Origin: Lichenihabitans psoromatis
Lineage (GTDB): Bacteria; Pseudomonadota; Alphaproteobacteria; Rhizobiales; Beijerinckiaceae
Assembly (NCBI RefSeq): GCF_004323635.1
Contig: NZ_CP036515.1
Span: forward strand, 4,031,501 to 4,095,500
Direction: 5' to 3'
DNA length: 64,000 nt
In this document: piece by piece, positions 28,371 to 37,673 of the stretch
Position numbering within the stretch: position 1 is the stretch's first letter
How the letters are laid out: each line of letters opens with the position of its first letter
Program-made: the position numbers and the translations under genes
The notes under the pieces: model-generated
The model's input: the letters and a program-made list of their open reading frames with translations, nothing else
What the model was told of the DNA's origin: nothing
Database searches by the model: none

Positions 28371-28676
28371 TCAACGCTTGGCCGAAACCGCGTTCACGAC
28401 ATCGCCGACATGAACCGTAACCTCGCCCAGAAGATCAATGGTCGCCGAGAAGAAGGCTTTCGATCCATCGCCGTCGTTATGCGCCGTCATCGCGGCCGCA
28501 TCTGCAAATCGTTCCTGCGTGATCAGGATCGATGGATCGTCGGTCGAACGGATGACCACATAGTCAAGCGTGCCGGCTTCATGTGCCTTGACGTAGTCAC
28601 CCACGGCCAAAAGCGCGCCCAGGACTGTCTCGACACTGCCCGGCTTGCACCGGATGATGGCCATGAGGCTGACCAT
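28371..28676 (-). CDS. Antibiotic biosynthesis monooxygenase (ABM) domain protein
   Basis: A 101-residue single-domain protein of the dimeric alpha/beta-barrel superfamily: IIRCKPGSVETVLGALLAV, then AGTLDYVVIRSTDDPSILITQERFADAAAMTAHND and FFSATIDLLGEV, matching the ABM/YgiN layout of strand, helix, paired strands and helix. Relatives include cofactor-free quinol monooxygenases, but most are uncharacterised. Start at ATG 28676 follows AAGGAT. It lies 11 bases after the amidase and 32 bases before the dehydrogenase start, so cotranscription is likely. Confidence 0.8.
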   Translation of the reverse strand: MVSLMAIIRCKPGSVETVLGALLAVGDYVKAHEAGTLDYVVIRSTDDPSILITQERFADAAAMTAHNDGDGSKAFFSATIDLLGEVTVHVGDVVNAVSAKR

Positions 28677-28687
28677 ATGCGCGATCC

Positions 28688-30106
28688 TTACTGCAGCCGA
28701 GGATGCCGCTTGTGCCAATCGGTCACGCTTTGGAACGCATGGCCGGCTCGACACAGCAGCGCTTCGTCGAGGTGGCGACCGACGAGTTGCACACCGACGG
28801 GGCGCCCGTTGGACGTGACACCGGCCGGTAGTGTGATCGTGGGCTGACCGGTCATGTTGAACGCGGACGAGAACCGCAGCAAATCGGCGATGACGGCGTC
28901 GGCTTCGGCGGCTGTCAAAATGTCGGCCATGGTCGGGCCGCTCATGCCCTGAACTGGGACGAGCAGCAGGTCGATGCCATCCATCGCGGCCTCGACCTCG
29001 CCTCGGAAGGCGAGACGGCGCAGCGCGATCTTCTGCATATCGGCCGCCGTGACATCGGTCGCGATATCGAGAAACTGTGCCAGGATCACGCCGTAATCGG
29101 CACGGCGAGAGGGAAACGTCGCCTCGTGAGCCACGGCGGCTTCGACGGCGCAGAGCGGGAACCAGTCCTGCAGCACTTGCCGGCTGTCCGGAAAGTCGAT
29201 CTCGACCATCGTTGCGCCGAGATCGACCAGGGTTCTCCGCGCCTCCTCGATGGCCGCCATGGCCGGCGCGTCGGTTCCTTCCGCCATCCAGCGCGGTGCG
29301 AGGCCGATCCGCAGGCCAGCCACACCGCCATCGATGCCGGCCAGATAATCGGGGACGGCCGCGCGGAGGCTGGTCGGATCCTTCGCGTCATATCCCGCAA
29401 TTACCCCAAGCATGGCGGCGGCATCGCGAGCGCTACGGGTCATCGGGCCGAGATTGTCGAGCGTGCCGCCAAGTTCGAAGGCACCGTATCGGCTGACCCG
29501 CCCCCACGTCGGCTTGATGCCGGTCAAGCCGTTGGCGGCCGAGGGGAAGCGGATCGATCCACCCGTGTCGGACCCGATAGAGCCATAGCAGAGGCCGGCG
29601 GCCGTTGCGGCGCCGGAGCCGCTCGAAGACGTGCCGGGCCAAGCCTCGACGTCCCACGGGTTCAGCGGCACCGTCATGTCGGGGTGGTAACCCGCATAGG
29701 CTCCTTCGGTCATGGCGAGCTTGCCGAGAATGATGGCTCCGGCCGCGCGCAACCGCGCCACAACGGTGCCGTCCTCCGGCGCCATGAAGCCCCGATGCAG
29801 CGCCATGCCGGCGGCTGTTGGCGCATCGGCGGTCCAGCACAGGTCCTTCACGGCCAGCGGTACGCCATGCAGGGGACCGCGAACCACCCCGCGCGCGATC
29901 TCGGCTTCGGCCAGCGCGGCTTCGGCCAGGGCGCTCTCGGGCATCAGGCGCTCGTCGCTGTGCAAGGCGCCATCTTTGGCGGCGATCCGCTCGAGCATCG
30001 CCTCGGTCAACGCGACTGGTGAGACAGCCCCCGCCTGGACCTGCGCCGACACCTCGGTCAGTTCGGCAAAAGCCATCTCGTCGCTGAGCGTCACAGGGAT
30101 TTCCAA
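28688..30106 (-). CDS. Amidase signature family hydrolase 1
   Basis: A 472-residue amidase-signature enzyme hydrolysing an amide to acid and ammonia. The Ser-cisSer-Lys triad is visible: Lys87 (VPLAVKD), Ser160 in the TSSSGSGAA loop, and nucleophile Ser184 ([10 protein letters not shown]). The sequence is closer to the Glu-tRNA amidotransferase A subunit/general amidase branch than to its neighbour. The ATG at 30106 overlaps the preceding amidase by 16 bases; a second ATG at 30076 (MAFAELTEV) also fits the family. Two amidases in tandem suggest different amide substrates or stereochemistry. GatA itself is unlikely because gatB and gatC are absent here. Confidence 0.9.
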   Translation of the reverse strand: MEIPVTLSDEMAFAELTEVSAQVQAGAVSPVALTEAMLERIAAKDGALHSDERLMPESALAEAALAEAEIARGVVRGPLHGVPLAVKDLCWTADAPTAAGMALHRGFMAPEDGTVVARLRAAGAIILGKLAMTEGAYAGYHPDMTVPLNPWDVEAWPGTSSSGSGAATAAGLCYGSIGSDTGGSIRFPSAANGLTGIKPTWGRVSRYGAFELGGTLDNLGPMTRSARDAAAMLGVIAGYDAKDPTSLRAAVPDYLAGIDGGVAGLRIGLAPRWMAEGTDAPAMAAIEEARRTLVDLGATMVEIDFPDSRQVLQDWFPLCAVEAAVAHEATFPSRRADYGVILAQFLDIATDVTAADMQKIALRRLAFRGEVEAAMDGIDLLLVPVQGMSGPTMADILTAAEADAVIADLLRFSSAFNMTGQPTITLPAGVTSNGRPVGVQLVGRHLDEALLCRAGHAFQSVTDWHKRHPRLQ

Positions 30107-31605
30107 TCGGTGCCGGATTCAAAAGCCGAGGCGGCGGCATAAATCGACATTTCGTCGTAGCTCTTGGCCACCAGCATCATGCTGATCGGGAGCCCGTCGC
30201 TCATGCCGCATGGAATCGCCATGGCAGGATGACCGGTGATGTCGAACGGGGCGGTGTTGGGCAGCATTTCGAAAGCGCGTTGCACGACGAGACCGAGAGG
30301 CGCATCCGCCGGCGGGATTGGGGTAGCCTTCATGGGCAGGGTCGGCATCAGCAGCAGATCGTAGGTGCCGAGCGCCTTGTCGTAGGAGGCCTTCAGCATG
30401 CGAGTGAGATTCTGCGCCTTGGCGTAGAAACGTCCACGATATTGCGAGATGAAATACTGGCCCACCATCATGGTGATCTTCAGCGTATCCGACAGGCAAT
30501 CGGCCCGCTCGCGCCACGCCGCATGGGCATCGAGCAACGAGACCGTATAGAGACCCTTCCAATTATAGCCCATGCCGTTGCCCAGCATCATCTGCATCTG
30601 AGCGCCCTCGCTGGCGACTGGCGTCCAGATCGCGGGGCCCCACAGATGCTCGGGTAGCGAGATTTCGGTGACCTCGGCACCCATTTCGCGCAATTTGCCG
30701 GCGGCCGCCCGCACCTTCGCGTCGACATCCTCCTCGCTTTGGGCAAAACCAAAGCCCTCCTTCAGCACGGCGATCTTCATGCCTTTGACGCCGCGACCGA
30801 GCGCCTGCGTATAGGGCGCGACTTTCGGCGCATATTGGCGCGGGTCCAGCCCGTCCTCGCCCGCCAGCACCTCCAGCATCAGCGCGTTATCGGCGACATT
30901 CGCGGTAATCGGGCCGGTATGGTCGATCGTGGATTCGATCGGCATAACGCCGGTATAGGGCACGAGGCCATGCGTCGCCTTCATGCCGTAAATGCCGCAA
31001 TAAGCGGCCGGAATGCGGATCGAGCCGCCTTGGTCGCCGCCGATCGCCAGGTCGACCTCGCCTGATGCAACCAGCGCGGCACTCCCCGAGGAGGAGCCAC
31101 CCGCCGAATAGCCCATCTTATGCGGGTTATGGACGGGGCCGCTCGCGTTGGTGTGACTTCCGCCCGAGAAGCAGAAATATTCGCAATGGGCCTTGCCCAT
31201 GATCGTAGCGCCGGCGTCGAGCAGGCGTGTCACGATGGTGGCGTCGAGGTTGGGCACATAGCCTTCGAGGCTGGAGGCACCGTTCATCATCGGAACGCCG
31301 GCGAGGCAGACATTGTCCTTGAGCGCGACGGTCTTGCCTTTCAGCTTACCCTCGGGCGCGCCCTTCACCTCGCTTTTCACGTACCAGGCGTTGAGCTTAT
31401 TCTCGCTCGCGGGAGGAAACACGCCGGGCGTGCGGGGATATTTAACCGCCGGAATATAGTCGGGCAACGATTCCACGAGGTCATAGGCCGCAAAGCTGCC
31501 GGCCATGAGATCCATGAATTCGGCGATGCGCTCGGGCGAGAGGCTCATGCCGAGGCCGTCGACGATATCGGTCATCTGTTCGGGCGTGGGGCGTGCGACT
31601 GCCAT
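30091..31605 (-). CDS. Amidase signature family hydrolase 2 (Rhodococcus-type amidase)
   Basis: A 504-residue amidase with Lys96 (VALKDN), Ser171 (GGSSSGSAA) and nucleophile Ser195 ([11 protein letters not shown]). The stretch [20 protein letters not shown] and the ~90-residue N-terminal alpha-helical region match the enantioselective amidases that accompany nitrile hydratase in Rhodococcus and relatives (EC 3.5.1.4). No nitrile hydratase or nitrilase gene is in this window, so the substrate is more likely an imported amide. GGAGAACGTT precedes the ATG. It lies 30 bases after the transporter gene livF-like. Confidence 0.92.
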   Translation of the reverse strand: MAVARPTPEQMTDIVDGLGMSLSPERIAEFMDLMAGSFAAYDLVESLPDYIPAVKYPRTPGVFPPASENKLNAWYVKSEVKGAPEGKLKGKTVALKDNVCLAGVPMMNGASSLEGYVPNLDATIVTRLLDAGATIMGKAHCEYFCFSGGSHTNASGPVHNPHKMGYSAGGSSSGSAALVASGEVDLAIGGDQGGSIRIPAAYCGIYGMKATHGLVPYTGVMPIESTIDHTGPITANVADNALMLEVLAGEDGLDPRQYAPKVAPYTQALGRGVKGMKIAVLKEGFGFAQSEEDVDAKVRAAAGKLREMGAEVTEISLPEHLWGPAIWTPVASEGAQMQMMLGNGMGYNWKGLYTVSLLDAHAAWRERADCLSDTLKITMMVGQYFISQYRGRFYAKAQNLTRMLKASYDKALGTYDLLLMPTLPMKATPIPPADAPLGLVVQRAFEMLPNTAPFDITGHPAMAIPCGMSDGLPISMMLVAKSYDEMSIYAAASAFESGTDWKSL

Positions 31606-31635
31606 AACGTTCTCCGTTGTTGGTGTAGCCTGAGG

Positions 31636-32340
31636 TCAGGCCGCCATCCCGATGAGGTCAGCGACGATATCGGGATCGTCGAGTTGGTCGGGCCGCAGTT
31701 CGCCGGTGATGCGGCCTTTCTGGATCACCAACACACGGTTCGACAGCGCCGCGATGAACTCGAGATTCTGCTCGACCAGGATCATGGCGATGCCGGATGT
31801 CTCGCGCAGCCGCTGCAGCGTCGCTGCGATCTCCTCGATGATGGAGGGCTGTATGCCCTCGGTCGGCTCGTCGAGCAGGATCAGCTTGGGTCGGGTGCAA
31901 AGGCATCGCGCCAAAGCCAGAAGCTGTTGCTCGCCGCCCGAAAGCGCCCCGCCCTGCCGATCAAGGAGCCGGGTCAGCCGGGGGAACAATTGCAGCGTCT
32001 CGTCGATGATGGCGCGGTTCTCGCGTCCACCGGCCACGCAGCCCATGCGGAGATTGTCGAGCACGCTGAGCGCCGGAAAGATCTCGCGCCCCTGAGGCAC
32101 GTAGCCCATGCCGCGCTTCACGCGCTCGAACGGTTTGAGATGGGTGATGTCATCGTCGAGCAGCGCCACACCGCCGTAGGTGGCCGGAATGAAGCCCATC
32201 AAGGTTCGCATCAGCGTCGTCTTACCCATGCCGTTGTGGCCGAGGATGCCGAGGAACTCGCCGGCCCGGAGGCGAAGATCGATGCCGGTCAGCACCGGAA
32301 CGCGGCCATAGGAGGCTTGGAGGGCGGAGACCTGCAGCAT
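31636..32340 (-). CDS. Branched-chain amino acid/urea/amide ABC transporter ATPase (LivF/UrtE type)
   Basis: One of two ATPases that power the importer. The 234-residue product has Walker A GHNGMGKTT, the Q-loop in YVPQGREIFP, signature LSGGEQQ, Walker B LILLDEPTEG and the H-loop replaced as usual in LivF (VEQN). It begins MLQVSALQASYG, and its ATG overlaps the stop of the LivG-type gene by one base (TAATG). A much longer frame from 33150 exists only because it reads through the neighbour in another frame. Confidence 0.94.
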   Translation of the reverse strand: MLQVSALQASYGRVPVLTGIDLRLRAGEFLGILGHNGMGKTTLMRTLMGFIPATYGGVALLDDDITHLKPFERVKRGMGYVPQGREIFPALSVLDNLRMGCVAGGRENRAIIDETLQLFPRLTRLLDRQGGALSGGEQQLLALARCLCTRPKLILLDEPTEGIQPSIIEEIAATLQRLRETSGIAMILVEQNLEFIAALSNRVLVIQKGRITGELRPDQLDDPDIVADLIGMAA

Positions 32341-33065
32341 TACGCGGCCTTCTTGCCGAGGTAGACGTCGCGCACGCGCTGATCGCGCATCACGGCATCG
32401 GCCTTGTCTTCCATCAGCACCGCGCCTTGGCTGAAGACGGTAATGAGGTTCGAGATCATGCGGATGAAGGCCATGTCGTGCTCCACCACGATGAGGGATT
32501 TGGTGCGGTTGATGGTGCGGATGATCTCGGCGGTCCGGCCGACCTCGTCGTGGTTCATCCCGGCGGCCGGCTCGTCGAGCAGGATGAGATCGGGTTCCCC
32601 AGCCAGGACGGTGCCGATCTCGACCCACTGGCGCTGGCCGTGCGACAGCGTTCCGACGATCCGGCCGGTGTCGCCGGTCAGCGCCACCGTTTCCAGCACC
32701 TGATCGACCAGCGCCTCCGCCTTCCGGTCGGCGTTCTTGCGACGAGCTGCGAGCCACAGGTTTTCGCGGATCGAGAGGCCGTTGAAGACCGATGGGGTCT
32801 GCGTCTTGATGCCGATACCGGCCCGCGCGATGGCATGCGACGACGCGCCCGCGATCGACCGGCCGCGATACACGATCGTGCCGGCGCTCGGCAGGAGTTG
32901 CCCGGTCAGCATCTTGAAGAAGGTGCTCTTCCCCGCGCCGTTGGGACCGATCAGACAGCGCAATTCGCCGGGCGCCAATGTGAAGTCGACCGTATCGACC
33001 GCAACCACGCCGCCGAAGCGCATCGTCAGGCCCTTGGTTTGCAGGAGGGGCTCGCTCATGCTCAT
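32340..33065 (-). CDS. ABC transporter ATPase (LivG/UrtD type)
   Basis: The partner ATPase, 241 residues: Walker A GPNGAGKST, signature LSHGQRQWVEI, Walker B LILLDEPAAGM and H-loop VEHDMAFI. The signature LSHGQRQW is the UrtD/FmdF-like variant of LSGGQQ, which fits an amide or urea transporter better than a leucine transporter. It overlaps the permease gene by 4 bases (ATGA). Confidence 0.94.
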   Translation of the reverse strand: MSMSEPLLQTKGLTMRFGGVVAVDTVDFTLAPGELRCLIGPNGAGKSTFFKMLTGQLLPSAGTIVYRGRSIAGASSHAIARAGIGIKTQTPSVFNGLSIRENLWLAARRKNADRKAEALVDQVLETVALTGDTGRIVGTLSHGQRQWVEIGTVLAGEPDLILLDEPAAGMNHDEVGRTAEIIRTINRTKSLIVVEHDMAFIRMISNLITVFSQGAVLMEDKADAVMRDQRVRDVYLGKKAA

Positions 33066-34147
33066 TCTCCCGCCCGCGCCGGCGCTCCGCCGGGCGGCTC
33101 CACCATCGGGACCGCGATCTCGTCACGCGCTGCGGCGACGACAGCGGCACGGCTCAGCTTGCGTCCCCGCCAGAGCCGAGATGTCAGTCTCTCGACGACC
33201 GGGACGACGCCGGCCGGCATCAGCAGCACGAAGACCAGCAGAATGATGCCGAGCACGAGATTGGCGTCGAGCGCCTGTTGGGTCCCGATCGCGGTGATCA
33301 GTTCCTGAATCGCGATGGCGCCGAGGACCGGCCCAATCAACGTGCCGAGGCCGCCGATCATCACCCAGATGATGATCTGCGCCGATGTGGCGAGGCCGAA
33401 GATCGTCGGGCTGATGAAGGCTCCCCATAGTGTATAGAGGCACCCTGCCAGACCCGCGATGCCACCGCCGATCACGAAGGCCAGCAGCTTATAAAGGCGC
33501 GGGTCATAACCGAGCAGCGAGGCGCGCGTCTCGTTCTCGCGGATCGCGACGACGACACGGCCAAAATGGCTCGCCAGTAAAAGTCTGAGGCCGAGGAAAA
33601 TGGCGATCAGGCAGCCGCCCGTCAGATACCAATTGTCTTCCGGCGCGAACGCGTAATCGTTGAACGGCAGGGTGATGCCGGGTACCGACGGAATGCCGTT
33701 GAAGCCGCCGAGCGCCGCCGCCCCGATCCGATAGGCATCGCCTGCCGTCGAATTGAAGACGTTGAAGAGGATCAAGGTCACGGTCAGTGTGATGACGCCG
33801 ATATAGACGTTGCTGATCCGGCCGTAGAACATGAAATAGCCAAGCAGCGCCGCAAACACGGTCGGCACCACAACGGCGCAGATCAGCGGCACCACGCTGT
33901 TTGGGAAATTAAAGGCCGCCACCGCATAGGCGTAGCCACCGAGCCCGAAGAACGCGGCCTGTCCGAATGACAGGATGCCGCCGAAGCCCCAGATGAAGCC
34001 GAGGCTGAGCGCCAGGACGCCCATGGCCAGGAACACCGTCCATTGCATCAGCGTGAACGTATCGACCAGTTGCGGCGCGACACCGACCAGGACAGCGGCC
34101 AGCAAGCCGAGGACAACAACCGGCATCGGGAGGGGGAAGCGCCGCAT
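33062..34147 (-). CDS. ABC transporter permease (LivM/UrtC type)
   Basis: A 361-residue inner-membrane protein with about ten hydrophobic segments and the LivM signature LAGCLYTLWGAFISPTIFGLA and MIGGLGTLIGPVLGA. GFNGIPSVPGITLP is a typical periplasmic loop of the UrtC/LivM group. The C-terminus is a polar Ala/Glu-rich cytosolic tail. It shares one base with the LivH-type gene (TGATG) and four with the ATPase gene, indicating one polycistronic message. Confidence 0.93.
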   Translation of the reverse strand: MRRFPLPMPVVVLGLLAAVLVGVAPQLVDTFTLMQWTVFLAMGVLALSLGFIWGFGGILSFGQAAFFGLGGYAYAVAAFNFPNSVVPLICAVVVPTVFAALLGYFMFYGRISNVYIGVITLTVTLILFNVFNSTAGDAYRIGAAALGGFNGIPSVPGITLPFNDYAFAPEDNWYLTGGCLIAIFLGLRLLLASHFGRVVVAIRENETRASLLGYDPRLYKLLAFVIGGGIAGLAGCLYTLWGAFISPTIFGLATSAQIIIWVMIGGLGTLIGPVLGAIAIQELITAIGTQQALDANLVLGIILLVFVLLMPAGVVPVVERLTSRLWRGRKLSRAAVVAAARDEIAVPMVEPPGGAPARAGE

Positions 34148-35013
34148 CAGAGGCTTCCCTTGAAGAAGCGGCCCGTGATGCCTTCCGGCAAGATGCGGAT
34201 CAGCACCGTCGCGGCGACCAGGAGGATCACCTCACCGAAAACCGGCGTCGTGAAATACGATCCAAGCTGGTTGATAAAACCGAACAGCATGGCGGCGGAC
34301 GCCGTCCCGGCCAGGATCGACGCGCCCCCGCCCACCACGGTAATGAATGCCTTGGCGATGAAGGCCGAACCCATCGTGGGCGAGACGCCTGATACGGGTG
34401 CCAGCAATCCGCCTGCAAGGCCCGTGACGGCCGCGCCGATGCCGAAAGTCAACATGTAGATGCGCGTCGGATTGACCCCGAGCGCGGAGGCCATGTTCGG
34501 GTTCTGCATGGTGGCGCGGGCGATGAGGCCGAACCGGGTGAACCGCATCACCACGACGACGGCGACCAGCAAGGCGAGCGCAACGAACGCCAGCACCAGC
34601 GTATAAAGGTCGGAGCGGTAGGCACCGACCTGGAAGCCGCCGAGCGGGGTCGGCACGCCTTTAATCGTATTGCCGAAGATGGTCGTGATCAGCCCGACGA
34701 TGAAAAGGCTCAATCCCCAGGTCGCCAGCATCGTGTCGACCAATCGGCCATAGAGGAAGCGGATCAGGGTCCGCTCGATCAGCAGCCCGACGAGCCCGAC
34801 GAAGATGGGCGACACGACCAGCATCGCGATCCAGACGTTGACGCCGAGGTTGGTCGACACGACCGTTGCATAAGCGCCGAGCATCAGGAACTCGCCGTGG
34901 GCGAGGTTGATGATCCGCATCATGCCGAAGATGATCGCAAGCCCCAGGCTGATCAGCACCAGGGATGCGATGCCGCTCAACACATTGAGGCCGATGATGG
35001 CCACGAGATCCAT
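34147..35013 (-). CDS. ABC transporter permease (LivH/UrtB type)
   Basis: A 288-residue membrane protein, the second permease. The start MDLVAIIGLNVLSGIASLVLISLG matches the family; the frame extends upstream to 35157 but that part overlaps the binding-protein gene and is not similar. Conserved segments: GMMRIINLAHGEFLMLGAY, RATMQNPNMASALGVN and GFINQLGSYFTTPVFGE. It follows the binding-protein stop by 35 bases. Confidence 0.93.
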   Translation of the reverse strand: MDLVAIIGLNVLSGIASLVLISLGLAIIFGMMRIINLAHGEFLMLGAYATVVSTNLGVNVWIAMLVVSPIFVGLVGLLIERTLIRFLYGRLVDTMLATWGLSLFIVGLITTIFGNTIKGVPTPLGGFQVGAYRSDLYTLVLAFVALALLVAVVVVMRFTRFGLIARATMQNPNMASALGVNPTRIYMLTFGIGAAVTGLAGGLLAPVSGVSPTMGSAFIAKAFITVVGGGASILAGTASAAMLFGFINQLGSYFTTPVFGEVILLVAATVLIRILPEGITGRFFKGSL

Positions 35014-35048
35014 GGCGACAGCCTTTTCGATCGATCCGATGCCGACGA

Positions 35049-36290
35049 TCAGATCTTGATGACGTATTGCTGGTTGTCGGTCGGGTTCTTGACGAGGTCG
35101 CAGACCGCAGCCGTGTCGAGCGGCTTCTGGTCGGGATAGCTCCCCGTGACCGACCATTTCTTGTCCTTAACGACCGCCAGATAGGCGCTGCGGACGGCAT
35201 GGTGGGTCGGTTTGTCGATGGTGACTTGGCCGCTCGGCCCGGCGAAGCTGATGCCGGTTTCAAGCGCCTCGATCATCTTCATCCGGTCGATCGAGCCCGC
35301 CTTCTTGACGGCCTCGGCCCAGATGTGGACGCCCTCGTAAGTCGCGCAGGCGAGCTCGCTGATATACGGAATATCCTTCCCGTATTTCTCGTGCATCTTG
35401 TCCACATAGGCCTTGCTGGCCGGGGTGGTGAGTTCTTCGAAGAAGCCGTAGGCGCCCATGATGCCCTCGCTCTCCTTCGCGTCGAGGGTCGATGGCTCGT
35501 TGACGAGGCCGAAGGTGGTCGAGGCGATCGGGATCTGGCTCTTCATGCCGGCCGCAGTCCACTGACGGTAAAAAGCGGTGTGGTTGCCGCCAACCAAGGC
35601 CGACAGGATCAGGTCGGGCTTGGCCTGCTGGATCTTGCTGATCGTCGGGCCGAAATTGGTGACGTCGAGGGGGAAAAACTCAGTCGAGAGGACCGTCCCG
35701 CCATTGTCCTGGCAGTATTTGGTCATCCATTTGGCGGTGATCTGGCCGTAGTTATAATCAGCCGCGATAATGTAGGCCTTCTTGCCGCTTTTGCTCATCG
35801 CATCCGGCACGAGCTTTTGCACGGTTTGGGCCGGTGTGGTGCCGAGGCAGAACTCGTTGCGGTCGCAGACGCCACCCTCATAGAGGGTGTTGTAGAAATA
35901 AAGCACTTTGAACCGGTCGAAGATCGGACGGATTGCTTCGCGCGAGGCCGATGTGATGCCTCCGTGCACCACCGCGACCTTGTCCTTGAGGGCGAGTTGC
36001 TGGGCATATTGCGTGTACAGCTGGATGTTGGACTGGGGATCGTAGGACACGATCTTCAGCGGCCGACCGAGCAGACCGCCAGCGGCATTGAGCTCTTCGA
36101 CGGCGAGTTGCACGCTGAGCACCATCGGCTGTCCGCTGGTGCCGAGCGGACCCGACTGATCATGCAGGCTGCCGACCAGAATCGGGTTCTCCGCACCGAG
36201 AGCGGTGTAGCGCAGGACGGCCGGCGAGAGGATGAGGCCGCCGGTCGCCGCCGCGGTCGAAGTCAATACTCTGCGACGTGTCCAATTCAT
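35049..36290 (-). CDS. Periplasmic amide/urea-type ABC substrate-binding protein, Tat exported
   Basis: A 413-residue type-I periplasmic binding protein of the UrtA/FmdD/AmiC group. The N-terminus has a twin-arginine motif (TRRRVLT) and a hydrophobic Ala/Gly-rich stretch, then the mature fold starts at ILVGSLHDQSGPLGTSG. Diagnostic segments: VHGGITSASREAIRPIFDRF, YFYNTLYEGGVCDRNEFCLG and IAADYNYGQITAKWM. These match the urea and short-chain amide branch rather than leucine-binding LivK. It starts the transporter-amidase operon, and a 22-base palindrome lies about 115-135 bases upstream. Confidence 0.92.
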   Translation of the reverse strand: MNWTRRRVLTSTAAATGGLILSPAVLRYTALGAENPILVGSLHDQSGPLGTSGQPMVLSVQLAVEELNAAGGLLGRPLKIVSYDPQSNIQLYTQYAQQLALKDKVAVVHGGITSASREAIRPIFDRFKVLYFYNTLYEGGVCDRNEFCLGTTPAQTVQKLVPDAMSKSGKKAYIIAADYNYGQITAKWMTKYCQDNGGTVLSTEFFPLDVTNFGPTISKIQQAKPDLILSALVGGNHTAFYRQWTAAGMKSQIPIASTTFGLVNEPSTLDAKESEGIMGAYGFFEELTTPASKAYVDKMHEKYGKDIPYISELACATYEGVHIWAEAVKKAGSIDRMKMIEALETGISFAGPSGQVTIDKPTHHAVRSAYLAVVKDKKWSVTGSYPDQKPLDTAAVCDLVKNPTDNQQYVIKI

Positions 36291-36403
36291 AAGATGCAGC
36301 CTTGCAACGAAGGGAAATCACGCCTGCGGGGCGACATGACGAAGCGAAGGAGGCGAAATCCCGTCGCGCTTTATCGTCTGCAGACACCAGGACTTCACCA
36401 CTC

Positions 36404-36425
36404 GATGCTTGAAATTTCAAGTATC
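36404..36425. promoter_or_regulatory. Candidate operator: 22-base near-perfect palindrome
   Basis: The core CTTGAAATTTCAAG (36408-36421) is a perfect 14-base palindrome, and the flanks GATG and TATC extend it to 22 bases with a single mismatched pair. It lies in the 199-base gap upstream of the binding-protein gene, in otherwise GC-rich DNA. Size and symmetry suit a dimeric regulator, such as the MarR protein encoded nearby; the assignment is inferred. Confidence 0.6.
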
Positions 36426-36489
36426 AAAGATTCAACATCTTTGCGGTTGCCTTGCACAATTTCGCGGCGGGTTTGCCTCATTCTTGGGG

Positions 36490-37578
36490 TTATCTGCTCT
36501 GCACGACCCGAACGTCGACGCCGTCGGCGACCGCGAGATGCACCCGGCGGCTGCGCTCACGCGTCGGGTCCGAAGCGCGAGCACTGCGATGAAGCGGCGT
36601 TGCCCCGTTGACGACGGACCGCATCGCCGGTGCGGACGACGTTCCCGCGACGCCCATCAGAGCCGCGAGATAGTGCAGCCCCTCGTAGCAGGATTGCCCG
36701 ATGTCGTTTTGTACCGGCGGCGACGCGCCGAAGGCTGCATGGTACCGCTCCCGAAAAGCGTCGTTTTCCGGCGAACGGAGGTGGGCGAAGTAGCAGCTTG
36801 AGAGGTGCATGTTCTCGGTATTCTCGGCCCCAATCCCGTAGAGGACGTTTTCGTCGATCGCGGTCGCGAATCGGAGCACGTCGCCAGCGAGCCCGGCTTC
36901 AGCAAAGGCTCGATTGAACCGCACGGCATCTTCGCCGATCAGCGACATCAGGACGGCATCGGGGCGATCGGCGCGGATTTGATCGAGGATCGCTTCGTAA
37001 TCCTCGAGATCGAAGGGCAGCAGCGCACTCCCAACCACACGGCAACCCAGCTGGCGCAGCATCTGCCGCGCATGACGATGAACGACATGGGGCCAGATGT
37101 AATCATTCCCAATCAGCCACCACCGCTCGGCGCGACGATGGGTCGTTAGCCACTCCATACCCGGACGCAGCAACCGGTCTGGCGTTTCGCCAATCGCGAA
37201 GACGTTGCTGACGGCGTCGCCGCCCTCGTAGAGCGGCGTATAAACGTAAGGCATGTTGGGTGGAATCTGCGACGCGACGATGCCTCGGAGATCGCTGAGG
37301 TGCATCCCGACCAGTGCATCGACGGATTGGCTCACCACGATGTCGCGGAGGAGGCGTTCGACATGGCTGCGTGTTTGGCCGGCGTCGATGATGACGAGAT
37401 CGACGGATTGTCCGAGCATTCCTGCGCCCGCGTTCAACTCGGCGACGGCGAGACGCGCGCTCGCCTCGCAGGACGGTCCCCAGATCCCCGCTGCGCCCTG
37501 CATCGGAATGAGCAAGCCAACTTTGATGGCAATCCCCAGCGCCAGCGACAGTCGTGAGAACGGAGCTTTGCAAGCCAT
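36490..37578 (-). CDS. AmiC-like amide-sensing binding protein without export signal
   Basis: A 362-residue type-I binding-protein fold: IKVGLLIPMQGAAGIWGPS, VGMHLSDLRGIVASQIPP, YVYTPLYEGGDAVSNVFAIG and WWLIGNDYIWPHVV. The last two resemble Pseudomonas aeruginosa AmiC, which sits in the cytoplasm and sequesters the antiterminator AmiR until an amide binds. Only about 15 residues precede the first strand, with no good signal peptide, so a cytoplasmic sensor is likely. No ANTAR/AmiR gene is in the window. It lies upstream of the transporter operon and divergent from marR. A second import-binding protein with poor export signal is the alternative. Confidence 0.75.
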   Translation of the reverse strand: MACKAPFSRLSLALGIAIKVGLLIPMQGAAGIWGPSCEASARLAVAELNAGAGMLGQSVDLVIIDAGQTRSHVERLLRDIVVSQSVDALVGMHLSDLRGIVASQIPPNMPYVYTPLYEGGDAVSNVFAIGETPDRLLRPGMEWLTTHRRAERWWLIGNDYIWPHVVHRHARQMLRQLGCRVVGSALLPFDLEDYEAILDQIRADRPDAVLMSLIGEDAVRFNRAFAEAGLAGDVLRFATAIDENVLYGIGAENTENMHLSSCYFAHLRSPENDAFRERYHAAFGASPPVQNDIGQSCYEGLHYLAALMGVAGTSSAPAMRSVVNGATPLHRSARASDPTRERSRRVHLAVADGVDVRVVQSR

Positions 37579-37593
37579 ATGCCGTCTGTCGCG

Positions 37594-37606
37594 AGGTGAT
37601 CCACCT
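37594..37606. promoter_or_regulatory. Short palindrome in the AmiC-like/MarR divergent region
   Basis: AGGTG-ATC-CACCT is a perfect 5-bp inverted repeat with a 3-base spacer, with GCG and CGC adding partial symmetry outside. It lies 16 bases before the AmiC-like start in the 95-base divergent region and could be part of a regulator site. Confidence 0.35.
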
Positions 37607-37626
37607 TCGCGATGGACAGCGCGGAC

Positions 37627-37655
37627 CACCACCCTTAAAGCGATCAGAGGTGGTG
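37627..37655. promoter_or_regulatory. CACCACC/GGTGGTG inverted repeat before marR
   Basis: CACCACC (37627-37633) and GGTGGTG (37649-37655) are perfect inverted repeats with a 15-base spacer, ending 18 bases before the marR ATG. The position suggests autoregulation, but the sequence differs from the palindrome upstream of the transport operon. Confidence 0.4.
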
Positions 37656-37673
37656 CGCGAAAACAAGATCTCG

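Noticed and set aside
28688..31605. Amidase genes as gatA of a tRNA amidotransferase
   Set aside because: gatB and gatC are absent nearby, and the operon context is an amide transporter; one of the two is clearly of the Rhodococcus amidase type.
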